A stretch of DNA of 64,000 nucleotides from Thermodesulfobacteriota bacterium (GTDB lineage Bacteria > Desulfobacterota_D > UBA1144 > Nemesobacterales > UBA2774). The DNA lies in NCBI GenBank assembly GCA_021604765.1, contig BQJP01000010.1:1-64000 (forward strand), read 5' to 3'. Below the pieces are notes generated by a model that saw only the letters and a list, made by a program, of their open reading frames with translations, did no database searches and was not told where the DNA came from. Position numbers and translations under genes: made by a program. Shown here piece after piece: positions 18,406-27,708 of this stretch; position 1 is the stretch's first letter, and each line of letters starts with the position of its first letter.

Positions 18406-18837
18406 ATGACTGAAAATACACAAAGACTTCAGAAGCTAATTACTCTTTCAAAGGAAAGAGGTCTTAAGTTAACCCCTCAGAGAATGGTTATATTCACTAT
18501 TCTATCCGAGGCTAATCAGCATATCACTGTTGACGAAGTATATCAGAGAGCAAAGCAAGAGTACCCAATGCTTTCCCTGGCAACTGTTTATCGCAATATG
18601 GAGCAGATGGTTGAATCAGATTTACTAAAGCATCTGGATTTAGGTGGCACTTCAATGAGATATGATACGAATTTAGGAAAGCATCATCACTTTGTCTGCA
18701 CGAAATGTGGCAAAGTATCAGACGTCTATATTGATGATATTCAGTACAAAGTGGATACCAAACGCTCGCACCTAGACAAAGCCAAAATTAATTCCTTAGA
18801 CCTACACCTGCAAGGAACGTGTAGCGACTGTTCATAA
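18406..18837 (+). CDS. Fur/PerR-family transcriptional repressor
   Basis: This 143-residue winged-helix protein has the Fur-family DNA-binding segment (LTPQRMVIFTILSE, HITVDEVYQRA, LATVYRNMEQM). Its metal-binding region is KHHHFVCTKCGKVSDV, and a C-terminal CSDC completes a structural Zn site (CxxC pairs). Members sense iron, peroxide, zinc or manganese. PerR-like or Fur-like identity cannot be separated confidently. It is divergent from the DUF59/mrp pair, 205 bp apart. nuoM follows 112 bp downstream. Confidence 0.9.
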   Translation: MTENTQRLQKLITLSKERGLKLTPQRMVIFTILSEANQHITVDEVYQRAKQEYPMLSLATVYRNMEQMVESDLLKHLDLGGTSMRYDTNLGKHHHFVCTKCGKVSDVYIDDIQYKVDTKRSHLDKAKINSLDLHLQGTCSDCS

Positions 18838-18949
18838 GAACCAGAATTTTGTAAAAGTTTGTATCTTGAAACATCCCTCTACTATAGTATATTTACAGCC
18901 CATAAATTCTAGCAGTTATTCACGATAAAAAAGGATAGTATCTAACGAC

Positions 18950-20533
18950 ATGGAATCGCTCTTCGGCGGCAATCTCTCACTAGTCATATTCTTCCCTCTT
19001 CTAGGGATTCCAATCATTCTTTTTCTCTCTTATTTATATGAGAATTCGGAGGAATCGCTCAAGATCGGAGCTTTAGTTGTAACTCTGATAGAATTTCTTA
19101 TCTCTATCCCATTATTCACCAATTTTGAAACAGGCTCTGCAGCGATGCAGTTTGTACAAAAAGTCCCTTGGATTGAGAGTCTAGGAATAAGCTACCATGT
19201 CGGGCTTGACGGTATTAGTTTGTTTCTAGTACTTCTGACCACATTTATAATGCCGATTACGCTTCTCGGATCATGGCGGTCTATTCATAAAGGCATGCGC
19301 GAGTTCCTGATATTCATGCTTGTTCTCCAGACGGCGCTAATAGGCACCTTTGTTGCTCTGGACATGGTTCTCTTCTTCATTTTCTGGGAGGCTGTTCTTA
19401 TCCCAATGTATTTCATCGTAGGTATTTGGGGTACAGAGAGAAGAATTTATGCTGCGATAAAATTCTTCATCTATACAGCATTTGGTAGCGCTCTCATGCT
19501 GATTGCAATACTGTTTCTTTTCTATTTACACATTGAGCAGTTTGGCATAGCGTCAATGGATGTGATGGATTTCTATAAGTTGAATATACCTTTTGAGGGC
19601 ATATTGAGTCCTCAGGGATTAGCATTTTTGGCGTTCTTTCTGGCTTTCGCTATTAAAGTACCAATGTTTCCATTCCATACATGGCTGCCCGATGCACATG
19701 TTGAAGCTCCAACCGCAGGAAGTGTTATTCTAGCCGGAGTGCTGCTAAAAATGGGCACATACGGGTTTCTTAGATTTTTAATGCCATTCTTTCCAGATGC
19801 CTTCATGGCTTATTTACCAATACTTATAGCGCTTGCTATCATAGGAGTTATTTACGGCGCCATGGTGGCCTTTGCTCAGAAAGATCTAAAAAAACTTGTT
19901 GCTTACTCAAGCGTGAGCCACTTGGGATTGGTAATGCTTGGTATTTTCGTCTTAAACATTCAAGGTGTTCAAGGCGGAATTTATCAAATGATAAACCACG
20001 GAATTTCGACAGGCGCGCTCTTTATTCTAGTCGGTATGGTTTATGACAGACGCCATACTAAAAAGATTGCGGACTTTGGCGGAATAGCAAAAGTGATGCC
20101 TATCTTTGCTGCATTTTTTATGATTTCAACACTTGCATCTATCGGGCTTCCACTCTTAAACGGTTTTGTCGGCGAGTTCTTAATATTGTTAGGAGCTTTT
20201 GAGTTCAATTGGATATATGCAGTGCTTGGTGCTACCGGAATCATTCTTGGAGCTATTTATATGTTGTGGGCATACCAGAGGGTATTTTTAGGACCTCTAA
20301 ATAACGCTGCTAACAAGGCGCTTAAGGATATAAACCTAAGAGAGATACTGGTGGTTCTTCCACTCGCTATAATGATGTTCTTTATGGGTATTTACCCTAA
20401 GCCGTTTCTAGAAAAGATTGAGCCTTCAGTAGAAGCTTTGCTTAAATCTAAATTTAGCGTTATGGCTCCAGCATCTAAGCCTGGAGACGATCAGAATCCT
20501 GATGATGGATTCCGTCTAGTATTTCCTGAATAA
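18950..20533 (+). CDS. nuoM: NADH-quinone oxidoreductase subunit M (orphan copy)
   Basis: This 527-residue polytopic protein of the MrpD/NuoM family has about 14 hydrophobic helices. It has the expected FFIFWEAVLIPMYF with the transmembrane Glu, and KVPMFPFHTWLPDAHVEAPTAGSVILAG with the key Lys. It is a proton-pumping antiporter-like subunit of complex I. No other nuo gene is in the window, so it is a detached gene or an extra copy. A DabA partner (bicarbonate uptake) is also absent. Its last 59 bp overlap the 3' end of the convergent moxR gene. Confidence 0.9.
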   Translation: MESLFGGNLSLVIFFPLLGIPIILFLSYLYENSEESLKIGALVVTLIEFLISIPLFTNFETGSAAMQFVQKVPWIESLGISYHVGLDGISLFLVLLTTFIMPITLLGSWRSIHKGMREFLIFMLVLQTALIGTFVALDMVLFFIFWEAVLIPMYFIVGIWGTERRIYAAIKFFIYTAFGSALMLIAILFLFYLHIEQFGIASMDVMDFYKLNIPFEGILSPQGLAFLAFFLAFAIKVPMFPFHTWLPDAHVEAPTAGSVILAGVLLKMGTYGFLRFLMPFFPDAFMAYLPILIALAIIGVIYGAMVAFAQKDLKKLVAYSSVSHLGLVMLGIFVLNIQGVQGGIYQMINHGISTGALFILVGMVYDRRHTKKIADFGGIAKVMPIFAAFFMISTLASIGLPLLNGFVGEFLILLGAFEFNWIYAVLGATGIILGAIYMLWAYQRVFLGPLNNAANKALKDINLREILVVLPLAIMMFFMGIYPKPFLEKIEPSVEALLKSKFSVMAPASKPGDDQNPDDGFRLVFPE

Positions 20534-21494
20534 TTTCCTCAGGCTTTACCCCTTCAGCTTCAGCTCTAAAGTTTAATACCACTCTATGTTTTAGCACCGC
20601 TGGCGCAATTGCTTTTACATCCTCTGTCGTAGGAGTGTACCTTCCATTTAATACCGCTCTAGCTTTGCTTCCGAATATTAAATATTGAGAAGCTCTAGGT
20701 CCAACTCCCCAAGCAAGGCCATTCTTCACAGATTCTGTTGTGCTGGGATCATCCGGTCTGGTTGCTCTTGCTACTTTTACCGCAAAAGAGGCGACATTGT
20801 CTGAAACAGGAACCCTATGAACAAGGTTTTGAAATTCCATAATCTTCTTAGAATCTAAAATCTTTCTCAGTTCAGGTTGATATGTTCCTGTGGTGGTTTT
20901 GACTATTTCAAGTTCTTCATCATAGGAAGGATAGGAGACGTCAATTTGAAACATAAACCTGTCAAGCTCAGCCTCGGGCAGCGGATATGTACCTTCTTGT
21001 TCAATAGGGTTTTGTGTAGCAAACACTAAAAATGGAGGAGCAATGAGATAAGTTTCTCCACCAACAGTTACCTTCTTTTCCTGCATTGCCTGAAGTAAAG
21101 CGGCTTGAGTTTTAGGAGAAGCTCTATTTATTTCATCAGCAAGTAAAATGTTGCAAAATATCGGCCCATGAATAAATCTAAAGTACCTCTTGTCAGATGT
21201 ATTATCTTTTTCAAGGACTTCTGATCCGGTAATATCTGAGGGCATCAGGTCAGGTGTGAACTGTACTCGGTTGAACTTAAGGCTTAATACATCAGCAAGG
21301 GTGCTAACTAGAAGAGTCTTTGCCAGTCCAGGGACTCCGACAAAAAGAGAGTGTCCGGAGGACATTAGTGATATTAAGAGCAGCTCGATTACTTTTTCCT
21401 GACCTACAATTACCTTTCCTATTTCTGATATGATTTCATTCTTTATACGAAAGAGCTCTTCGACTTTCTGAATGTCTTCTCTATTGTTTTCCAT
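20475..21494 (-). CDS. MoxR-family AAA+ ATPase
   Basis: The 339-residue protein has the P-loop GVPGLAKT, the Walker B ILLADEINRASPKTQAAL, sensor FATQNPIEQEGTYPLPEAELDRF, and the arginine-bearing C-terminal lid. MoxR ATPases are chaperones that work with VWA proteins to mature complexes or the envelope. The ATG at 21494 has GAGGAAA eight bases upstream; a start five codons earlier (21509) is possible. It overlaps the 3' end of the peptidase-MA gene by 14 bp and is the last gene of that operon. Confidence 0.93.
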   Translation of the reverse strand: MENNREDIQKVEELFRIKNEIISEIGKVIVGQEKVIELLLISLMSSGHSLFVGVPGLAKTLLVSTLADVLSLKFNRVQFTPDLMPSDITGSEVLEKDNTSDKRYFRFIHGPIFCNILLADEINRASPKTQAALLQAMQEKKVTVGGETYLIAPPFLVFATQNPIEQEGTYPLPEAELDRFMFQIDVSYPSYDEELEIVKTTTGTYQPELRKILDSKKIMEFQNLVHRVPVSDNVASFAVKVARATRPDDPSTTESVKNGLAWGVGPRASQYLIFGSKARAVLNGRYTPTTEDVKAIAPAVLKHRVVLNFRAEAEGVKPEEIIQEILDGIHHQDSDRLQA

Positions 21495-23094
21495 TATCTG
21501 TTTCCTCATTGAGTAATAATTTTAGAAATTTTTCTTCTCTTTGTTTTAACTCAGTCTGTCCCTGTTTATCATACAAGACGATTAGCGAAGCATGAACCTC
21601 TGGGTCATAAGGGTTAATCGCTATTGCCGTTAAGTATGCTTCTTCGGCTTTGCTAAGATTGCCCTCATCTAAATAAATTCTTCCTAATATCATATGTATA
21701 TCTATATGGCTTGGATAAAACTCAATTATGGGATATAAGACCTCTCTTGCTCTTTCTGACTCTCCTATTATGTTTAGTGCGTAGGCAAGTCTGCTCGATA
21801 TTATGGGGGAGTACGGATCCAGCTCAAGGGCTTTTTCATACTCATAGCTTGCGGGGCTTAACCGTCCCCTTTGTTTTAGGAGGTCTCCTAATCTTGTGTA
21901 GTCTCTTGCCCTGTTGTTGTCTATATCAATCAAGTCCTCGCTGCCATCGATGGACTTCTTTTCGGTGTTTTTTATTCTAACACCCTTTACACTGACCCCA
22001 GGTATCCTTTCTTCAAGATTTTTGGACCTTAAGTCTTTCTCCCAAGATTCATAAAATAGAGGGAAATCTAGATTGGTGACAGATTTTATTGCGGTTTGAT
22101 AATCATCAGTTTCTTTAATAGATGAGATGAGATCAATAAGCGCATTCTGTCCCCAGTTGTCTACTAGATGACTTATCATTGTGCCAGACTGTGCGAATGC
22201 TAGCTGAGCTTCCCGCGCGCTTTCGAGCATCGCTAGTGACGGGTGCATCTTTTCAATTGGCACAAGTTCATCTTTTTCAAGAGCCTCTGATAATATAGTT
22301 TCATAAAATGGACTAATAACATTAGTCTCTTTCTCTTTCCATCTCTTCTCCTGGTATTTCGCAATACCCTCATGGAGCCAAACGGGAACTTTATTGTCAC
22401 TTTTTAGAAAAACTAGATAATGGACATATTCGTGCGCTAAAGTGTCAGCCCAAGTATATCCTTTAGGTAACAACCTAGGTGAAAGAATCATGATCCTATT
22501 AAATTTGCATATGCCAACAACCCCAGTCTTTTCTACATTTTCAGCGGGTAGGGTGGATGCCAATGTAAAGCTTTTCATGTCCGGGTAGATCTCAATGATT
22601 ACAGGGTCTTTTGGATATTCTTCCAGATCGAGACCTATCTCAAAACGTGATTTTTCCAGAACATCTTTTGCATATTCAGCAAGTATGACGTCTTTTGGGT
22701 GAGCATAGCGAATTACGAAGTTCTCAGTTCTGATTTCTTTAAACTCAGGGGCCGAATCAGATGCTGTTACTATGAAATTTAGAAAACCAGCCTCATCTCC
22801 TAACTCTTTGCTTGAAAGGGCTTTTTCTGCGTATCCTTTTGCGTTTATGTAATTGCCTTTATAAAAGTCTACAAGAGATTTTAGATAGGAAGATCGAAAG
22901 TTGTCCTCGTCAGTATCAGCTTTTTCAAGAGCTTGATCAATAGATTCCGACGCATCTCTTATTTGCCATGTTTTGATCCCATTCTCAACATTATCTAATA
23001 ACTCGTCAAGCTCAGATGAATAGGAACACCATGTGTAAGTAAATAGATAAAAGGCTATGGTTAAGAACAAATATCGAGTTGATTTCAATTTCAT
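21481..23094 (-). CDS. Secreted peptidase-MA-like metallopeptidase with TPR repeats
   Basis: The 537-residue protein has a probable signal peptide (about residues 1-27, ending WCSYSS). In the middle is a gluzincin zinc motif, DTLAHEYVHYLVF, with a second-ligand region VPVWLHEGIAKYQE, as in the peptidase MA family. The C-terminal ~110 residues are two or three TPR repeats (LGDLLKQRGRLSPASYEYEKAL and LGRIYLDEGNLSKAEEAY). It probably acts in the periplasm on an unknown protein. It overlaps the DUF4175 gene by 4 bp upstream and moxR downstream, so the three genes are translationally coupled. Confidence 0.82.
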   Translation of the reverse strand: MKLKSTRYLFLTIAFYLFTYTWCSYSSELDELLDNVENGIKTWQIRDASESIDQALEKADTDEDNFRSSYLKSLVDFYKGNYINAKGYAEKALSSKELGDEAGFLNFIVTASDSAPEFKEIRTENFVIRYAHPKDVILAEYAKDVLEKSRFEIGLDLEEYPKDPVIIEIYPDMKSFTLASTLPAENVEKTGVVGICKFNRIMILSPRLLPKGYTWADTLAHEYVHYLVFLKSDNKVPVWLHEGIAKYQEKRWKEKETNVISPFYETILSEALEKDELVPIEKMHPSLAMLESAREAQLAFAQSGTMISHLVDNWGQNALIDLISSIKETDDYQTAIKSVTNLDFPLFYESWEKDLRSKNLEERIPGVSVKGVRIKNTEKKSIDGSEDLIDIDNNRARDYTRLGDLLKQRGRLSPASYEYEKALELDPYSPIISSRLAYALNIIGESERAREVLYPIIEFYPSHIDIHMILGRIYLDEGNLSKAEEAYLTAIAINPYDPEVHASLIVLYDKQGQTELKQREEKFLKLLLNEETDNGKQ

Positions 23095-26000
23095 TTAATA
23101 ATCCTGTCGTAATATTTTTTGTTTAACTCTATGTATCCCTCTGGAGATCCACCCTTCATCGCTTCTAAAATTCTTTGTTTATACTCTTTTCCAACCTGCG
23201 ATTCATCGATCTGGGGAATCTCGACATATCGTTTATCAGTGCCTTGAGGGCTTTGTCCGGATTGTCTTTGACCCAACATCATTGGGGCGGAAGAACCATT
23301 GCCCTTAGCGCTCATTCTCATTTGTTGAAGCATGTCCTGAGCCTGCTGTTTTGCATCCCGTAGAGCTTTTAAGGCCTCCTCCTGATTAGATATAGCTTTC
23401 GAGATTTGCCTGCCACGGAGGTCCTGAGAGGCATTTCCCATAAAATTTTCTGCCTCTCCTAATTTCTCCCCCAGACCAGGGGCAACAAAGAAACCGCTTC
23501 CAAGTTCTGACAACTCTTCATTGAGATCGCCTGTTTGACCTTGTATCTCATCCTGTCTTTCAGCCATCTGGGCGAATTGTCCTTGATTGCCTTTTTGTGC
23601 TCCGAATCGTTCCAAGTCATTTCGTATCTCGTTGGCGAGTTTGCTAGCGCTGTCAATTTCCTCAGATGCTTTCCCTAAATTACCAAAATTTAGATTACTC
23701 ATTTCACTAAGACCCTGAGTGCTTTCTTGAATACTCCTTGCATTTTTAACTGCCTCATTGAAATCCATAGCTTTTAACCAATTGCTTAGTTGCTGAGTTT
23801 TTTCTATCATCTTTTCAATTAGATAAGCCCCTTCAGAACTACTTTCAAGAGGTGACTTCTTTGATACCTTTGCCCTTGCTTTCTTGAGATTTTGAGTCAG
23901 CCTCTCAGCTTTTTTCATTTCCTTCTCTATAAATTCTCGGAGGTTCTCTCCCTGTAAGTTTGGATTTTCTAATAAAGATTTCTTTAGCTCATCTGTATTA
24001 TCTTTGAGAGAAGATTCTTCCCTCTCAATGTTATCAAGACGAGACACCAGTTCATTTAATTTAGACATCTCTTGCGCCATCATAGAAGATCCAAAAGACT
24101 GCATTCCGTTTTCTAGAGATGCTATCATATTCTGAAGACTCTGAGACATGCTTGCCAACATATCAAGCGCTTGTTCTATCTTACCTTCTTGGGCGAGTTT
24201 GGAGATCTGATCCAACTGTTTTTGCATGTTCAGCGCTTCAAATGCATCCTGGTTTAAAAAGCCCTCTTGTATATCTCCGCTGAGTCCATCCATCTTCTTA
24301 GCTAGTTGTGATATGAGTTCCTTAATCTGGTTTAACTTTTCTTGAATCTGATTTTCAATCTCCGCATTGTCGCCATTTTGTAATTCATTTAAGAGTTCGG
24401 ATAACTCTCTATACTGATTAAGCAAATCATTGCTTGAGCGCAGTGAGTCAATCAATTTGTCACCCTTGAGTATCGAATCTATCAGCAATATATCATCCTC
24501 AAACTCGGGGATTTCCCTCTTCATTAGCCTTTGTAATCTACCAAAGTCTATTTTTGTAAAAGACTCGATCAGATATTTCCTCTCATCTAAAAGAGATCTT
24601 AGTCTTATTCCCATATTAGTTAATCCAACAAAAAATGTGTAATCCGAATATTCATCTTCCGCCATACTCGATAAAGTAATATCCAAAGTACTAACTGCGT
24701 TTTCAATTTTTTGTGTCAGCTTTTTTTGTTTCTTTAGTATCTCGTCCGTATCTATAATTCGACTGCTAGATCCTGAGTTCTGAGTAGTCTCGTTATCATT
24801 TTTATAAACTAAATTAATTTCATCGCCAAGTATGTCTATGAGTTCTTCCATCAACTGCCCGGCGTAGTTAAGGGTTTCTTTATGTTTAGAGCGGGCGTCT
24901 TTTAGTTTTATGGTGATAGGATTGGAAACACCTACTTTTGGTCCTGAAATAGTGTCATTGTCGTATGCAAAAACTCTGAGCTTTATGGTATCGCCATCTT
25001 CAGGATTTATCCCACTTGGTCCCCATGTGAGCTTGCCTTTAATAACATTTGTTCCAGATTCTTTTATTGTTATAGGTAGTTCAGACTGTGTTTTTTGATT
25101 CTCCCAGGTGAGAGTTAATTTAGAAATATTAAAATCATCTTCTGCTTCATAGAAAATTTCTATATTTTCTTCTGAACCTAATTCCACTGTTTTGCCTGAC
25201 GGACTGCTAATCTGGATTTCAGGCACCCTGTCTTCTTGGGCAACTATCATAAAAGATTCTGATGTTAGGCCTGTGGAATTTTCTGTGATTACATAACTGC
25301 CATCGTTAAGAATAGTAAAGCCGGATTTGATTCTTCCATCACTTGTAATTATAGGAACGGGAGCACTATTTTTAACAAATAATGAGCCTTCTTTAAATGT
25401 GCTTAGTGGTTTTGCTTCAAATTGAACCTCTGTGCCTTTGATGGCTTTCACATCGCCTGAGCCACCTTTAATTAATTCAGGCTCTCTTTTTGTATATTCC
25501 GGGTATTTAACTGTTATCTGGATATCAGCGAGTTTTAGATGTGGACCTGATGTTGAGGGGAATATATTGGAGCTAAAAAAGTAACTAGGAAAACTTCCCG
25601 GAATAAAAATTATGGCAAGCGCGGCGAATAGGATTCCACCTGCAAGCGGAACAAAATATTTTCTCAGATTGCTAATTGGGTATAGAGAAGAGAGGTTAAA
25701 AGATTCAAGTTTGTGTGTAGTTTTTGAAATATGTGCAAAAGCAAGATCTTTAGATGTGCCTAATGCTTTAGATTTTGTTAAAGTATCAGTTAATTCAATG
25801 GCATTTACAGTGTCTTCCCCTAGTCCGGGAGATAAGTTCTCAAGTTCTTCCAAGAGACTGTCTGTAATGGTTTTTCTGTATATAGGTGCAATAACCAATT
25901 TGAATACAGCAAAGACTAATAATAAGATGGTCAAAATCTTTAAAAAAGCGTAAAAATAAGGGTCAGAAGATATTAAGGAAATGATTGTAACTAAACCAAT

Positions 26001-26120
26001 AGTTATAAAAAAGAATATAGCTATTACGGATGGGCCTTTTAAAAGAAGATACTTGTTCTTCTGATTCTTAAGACCCTTAATTATATTTGCCAGTCTGCTT
26101 GATGAGTCAAGGCTTTCCAT
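23091..26120 (-). CDS. DUF4175-like large membrane protein
   Basis: This 1009-residue protein has two hydrophobic helices near residues 28-80 and another near 155-173. Immunoglobulin-like beta stretches follow (about 185-400). A long Gln/Glu/Leu-rich coiled-coil region (about 430-930) and a short tail (ending MKGGSPEGYIELNKKYYDRI) complete it. This layout fits DUF4175 family proteins, often found beside MoxR and VWA genes. It is probably an inner-membrane protein with a large periplasmic coiled-coil part. It is first in the operon with the peptidase and moxR. Its function is unknown. Confidence 0.78.
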   Translation of the reverse strand: MESLDSSSRLANIIKGLKNQKNKYLLLKGPSVIAIFFFITIGLVTIISLISSDPYFYAFLKILTILLLVFAVFKLVIAPIYRKTITDSLLEELENLSPGLGEDTVNAIELTDTLTKSKALGTSKDLAFAHISKTTHKLESFNLSSLYPISNLRKYFVPLAGGILFAALAIIFIPGSFPSYFFSSNIFPSTSGPHLKLADIQITVKYPEYTKREPELIKGGSGDVKAIKGTEVQFEAKPLSTFKEGSLFVKNSAPVPIITSDGRIKSGFTILNDGSYVITENSTGLTSESFMIVAQEDRVPEIQISSPSGKTVELGSEENIEIFYEAEDDFNISKLTLTWENQKTQSELPITIKESGTNVIKGKLTWGPSGINPEDGDTIKLRVFAYDNDTISGPKVGVSNPITIKLKDARSKHKETLNYAGQLMEELIDILGDEINLVYKNDNETTQNSGSSSRIIDTDEILKKQKKLTQKIENAVSTLDITLSSMAEDEYSDYTFFVGLTNMGIRLRSLLDERKYLIESFTKIDFGRLQRLMKREIPEFEDDILLIDSILKGDKLIDSLRSSNDLLNQYRELSELLNELQNGDNAEIENQIQEKLNQIKELISQLAKKMDGLSGDIQEGFLNQDAFEALNMQKQLDQISKLAQEGKIEQALDMLASMSQSLQNMIASLENGMQSFGSSMMAQEMSKLNELVSRLDNIEREESSLKDNTDELKKSLLENPNLQGENLREFIEKEMKKAERLTQNLKKARAKVSKKSPLESSSEGAYLIEKMIEKTQQLSNWLKAMDFNEAVKNARSIQESTQGLSEMSNLNFGNLGKASEEIDSASKLANEIRNDLERFGAQKGNQGQFAQMAERQDEIQGQTGDLNEELSELGSGFFVAPGLGEKLGEAENFMGNASQDLRGRQISKAISNQEEALKALRDAKQQAQDMLQQMRMSAKGNGSSAPMMLGQRQSGQSPQGTDKRYVEIPQIDESQVGKEYKQRILEAMKGGSPEGYIELNKKYYDRIIK

Positions 26121-26214
26121 TCATATAAAATATTACCTCACACACCTGTATATTGGAAGTTGTACAGTGTGCTAACTATGCTATCCTATTTGGCTTTAAA
26201 GGTGTTTTAAACTT

Positions 26215-26637
26215 ATGGGATTTAAGAAACTATTAACAAAGAAGATGGAATTCTCAGCTTCACACCGCTATTGGAACAAGGGGTGGAGTGAAGAGAAAAA
26301 TATTTCTGTTTTTGGCAAATCTGCGGGTCCTCATGGCCATGGTCATAACTATAACCTTGAGGTAACCGTCGAGGGAGAGGTTGATGCTGAAACAGGCATG
26401 ATAATTAACCTTTATGAGCTGAAGTCAGTGATGTCAGAAGTGCTTTTAGACTTTGATCACAAACATTTAAATGAGGATAATCACCATTTTAAAGATATTG
26501 TTCCGACAACTGAAAACATAGCGCGGGTGCTTTGGGATTTGCTTGAGGAAAAACTTGCAGATAATCCAAAGTGCTCATTATATAGGGTAAGACTCTATGA
26601 AACACAGGATTTGTATGTTGATTACTGGAGAAAATAA
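26215..26637 (+). CDS. 6-pyruvoyl-tetrahydropterin synthase/QueD paralogue 1 (catalytic Cys replaced)
   Basis: The 140-residue T-fold protein keeps the zinc ligands His17 (FSASHR), His42 and His44 (HGHGHNY). It also keeps the Asp-His pair in DFDHKHL and the Glu in YETQD. The catalytic Cys found in PTPS and QueD (KCNNPNGHGHN-like) is Ser36 here (KSAGPHGHGHN). PTPS-III enzymes use Glu at this place, so Ser is a further variant. It is followed without a gap by a second paralogue that has the Cys, then folE, pointing to a pterin pathway. Activity alone is uncertain; a role in a hetero-oligomer is possible. Confidence 0.85.
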   Translation: MGFKKLLTKKMEFSASHRYWNKGWSEEKNISVFGKSAGPHGHGHNYNLEVTVEGEVDAETGMIINLYELKSVMSEVLLDFDHKHLNEDNHHFKDIVPTTENIARVLWDLLEEKLADNPKCSLYRVRLYETQDLYVDYWRK

Positions 26638-27071
26638 TAGTTAAAGAATATGTAAGCCTTACAAAAACTTATAGGTTCTCAGCGGGACACAGACTATTTA
26701 TTAAGGCTTTGTCTGATGAAGAGAATTTTGAAATATTTGATACATGCTCAAATCCTAATGGTCATGGCCATGATTATGCTATACAAGTGAAGCTTAATGG
26801 TGAAATAGATCCAGAGTCGGGGATGATTTACAGTCTTCAGGACCTTGATGATATTATGAATCCTGTAATAGAGGAGCTTGATCATAAGAGGCTTGATATC
26901 GAAATCCCATATTTCGAGAATCAGCAACCAACAGGTGAAAATATCGCAAAATATATATGGAATAAGATTAAACCTAATCTCAATAATAAATTGATACACA
27001 TAAAGCTAAGTGAGACTTCAAGAAGTTATTTTGAATACTATGAGGAGGATAACTACCCCTATGAGCGTTAA
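26637..27071 (+). CDS. 6-pyruvoyl-tetrahydropterin synthase paralogue 2 (apparent ATA start)
   Basis: From the ATA at 26637 the product has 144 residues. It has FSAGHR (His18), [14 protein letters not shown] with the catalytic Cys37 and zinc His43/His45, LDHKR and LSETS. This is close to eukaryotic-type PTPS, which makes 6-pyruvoyl-tetrahydropterin from dihydroneopterin triphosphate. The first ATG/GTG/TTG-type start after the FSAGHR motif is TTG 26709, which would remove a zinc ligand. An in-frame TGA at 26619 limits upstream choices. GGAG at 26627-26630 lies six bases before ATA 26637, which overlaps the upstream stop by one base. GTA 26652 is not a start codon. Confidence 0.85.
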   Translation: MVKEYVSLTKTYRFSAGHRLFIKALSDEENFEIFDTCSNPNGHGHDYAIQVKLNGEIDPESGMIYSLQDLDDIMNPVIEELDHKRLDIEIPYFENQQPTGENIAKYIWNKIKPNLNNKLIHIKLSETSRSYFEYYEEDNYPYER

Positions 27072-27618
27072 GAAAGCAATTAAAGAGATTTTGCTTGAGA
27101 TAGGAGAAGATCCAAAGAGGGAAGGGCTTAGGGATACTCCTGATAGAATGGAGAAGATGTTTAAGGAAATAACTGCTGGATATCATATGGATCCAAAAGA
27201 AATAATAAATGAAGCGATTTTCCATATCAAGTACGATGAGATGGTTGTAGTAAAGGACATAGAATTCTATAGTCTTTGTGAACATCATATGCTTCCATTC
27301 TTTGGTAAGTGCAATATTGCGTATATACCCAATGGTAAAGTGGTTGGGCTTAGCAAAATACCTAGAATTGTTGAGGTGTTTTCTCGTAGGCTTCAAGTTC
27401 AGGAAAGAATGACAGTGCAAATAGCAGATTTTCTTAAGAAGGAACTCGATCCTTTAGGTGTTGCTGTAGTTGTAGAGGCTTATCATTTGTGCATGGCGAT
27501 GAGAGGGATAAAGAAATCAGACGCTAATATGCTTACCAGTTCGATGCGCGGCGCATTCAAAAAAGATGAAAGGACCAGAGGTGAGTTCTTAAGCTTTATA
27601 GGTCGAGATTTGAAGTAA
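27061..27618 (+). CDS. folE: GTP cyclohydrolase I
   Basis: The 185-residue enzyme has [18 protein letters not shown] and [12 protein letters not shown], giving the zinc ligands Cys, His and Cys. It also has the allosteric/core motif [17 protein letters not shown]. It converts GTP to 7,8-dihydroneopterin triphosphate, the substrate of PTPS/QueD. The ATG at 27061 begins the conserved part and is preceded by GAGGAGGAT about ten bases upstream. An in-frame ATG at 27040 is a weaker choice. It overlaps the upstream PTPS gene by 11 bp, so pterin synthesis is translationally coupled. Confidence 0.95.
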   Translation: MSVKKAIKEILLEIGEDPKREGLRDTPDRMEKMFKEITAGYHMDPKEIINEAIFHIKYDEMVVVKDIEFYSLCEHHMLPFFGKCNIAYIPNGKVVGLSKIPRIVEVFSRRLQVQERMTVQIADFLKKELDPLGVAVVVEAYHLCMAMRGIKKSDANMLTSSMRGAFKKDERTRGEFLSFIGRDLK

Positions 27619-27708
27619 AACTGTTTTATATTAACTTTAGTTAAGAAGATGATTTTTTGTCTACTCAGGATATAATGTTTGCTACTAGGTTAAGGATAAA
27701 AAGTATAA

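Noticed and set aside
26709-27071. PTPS paralogue 2 starting at TTG 26709
   Set aside because: It loses FSAGHR with a zinc-binding His; homology continues upstream in the same frame.
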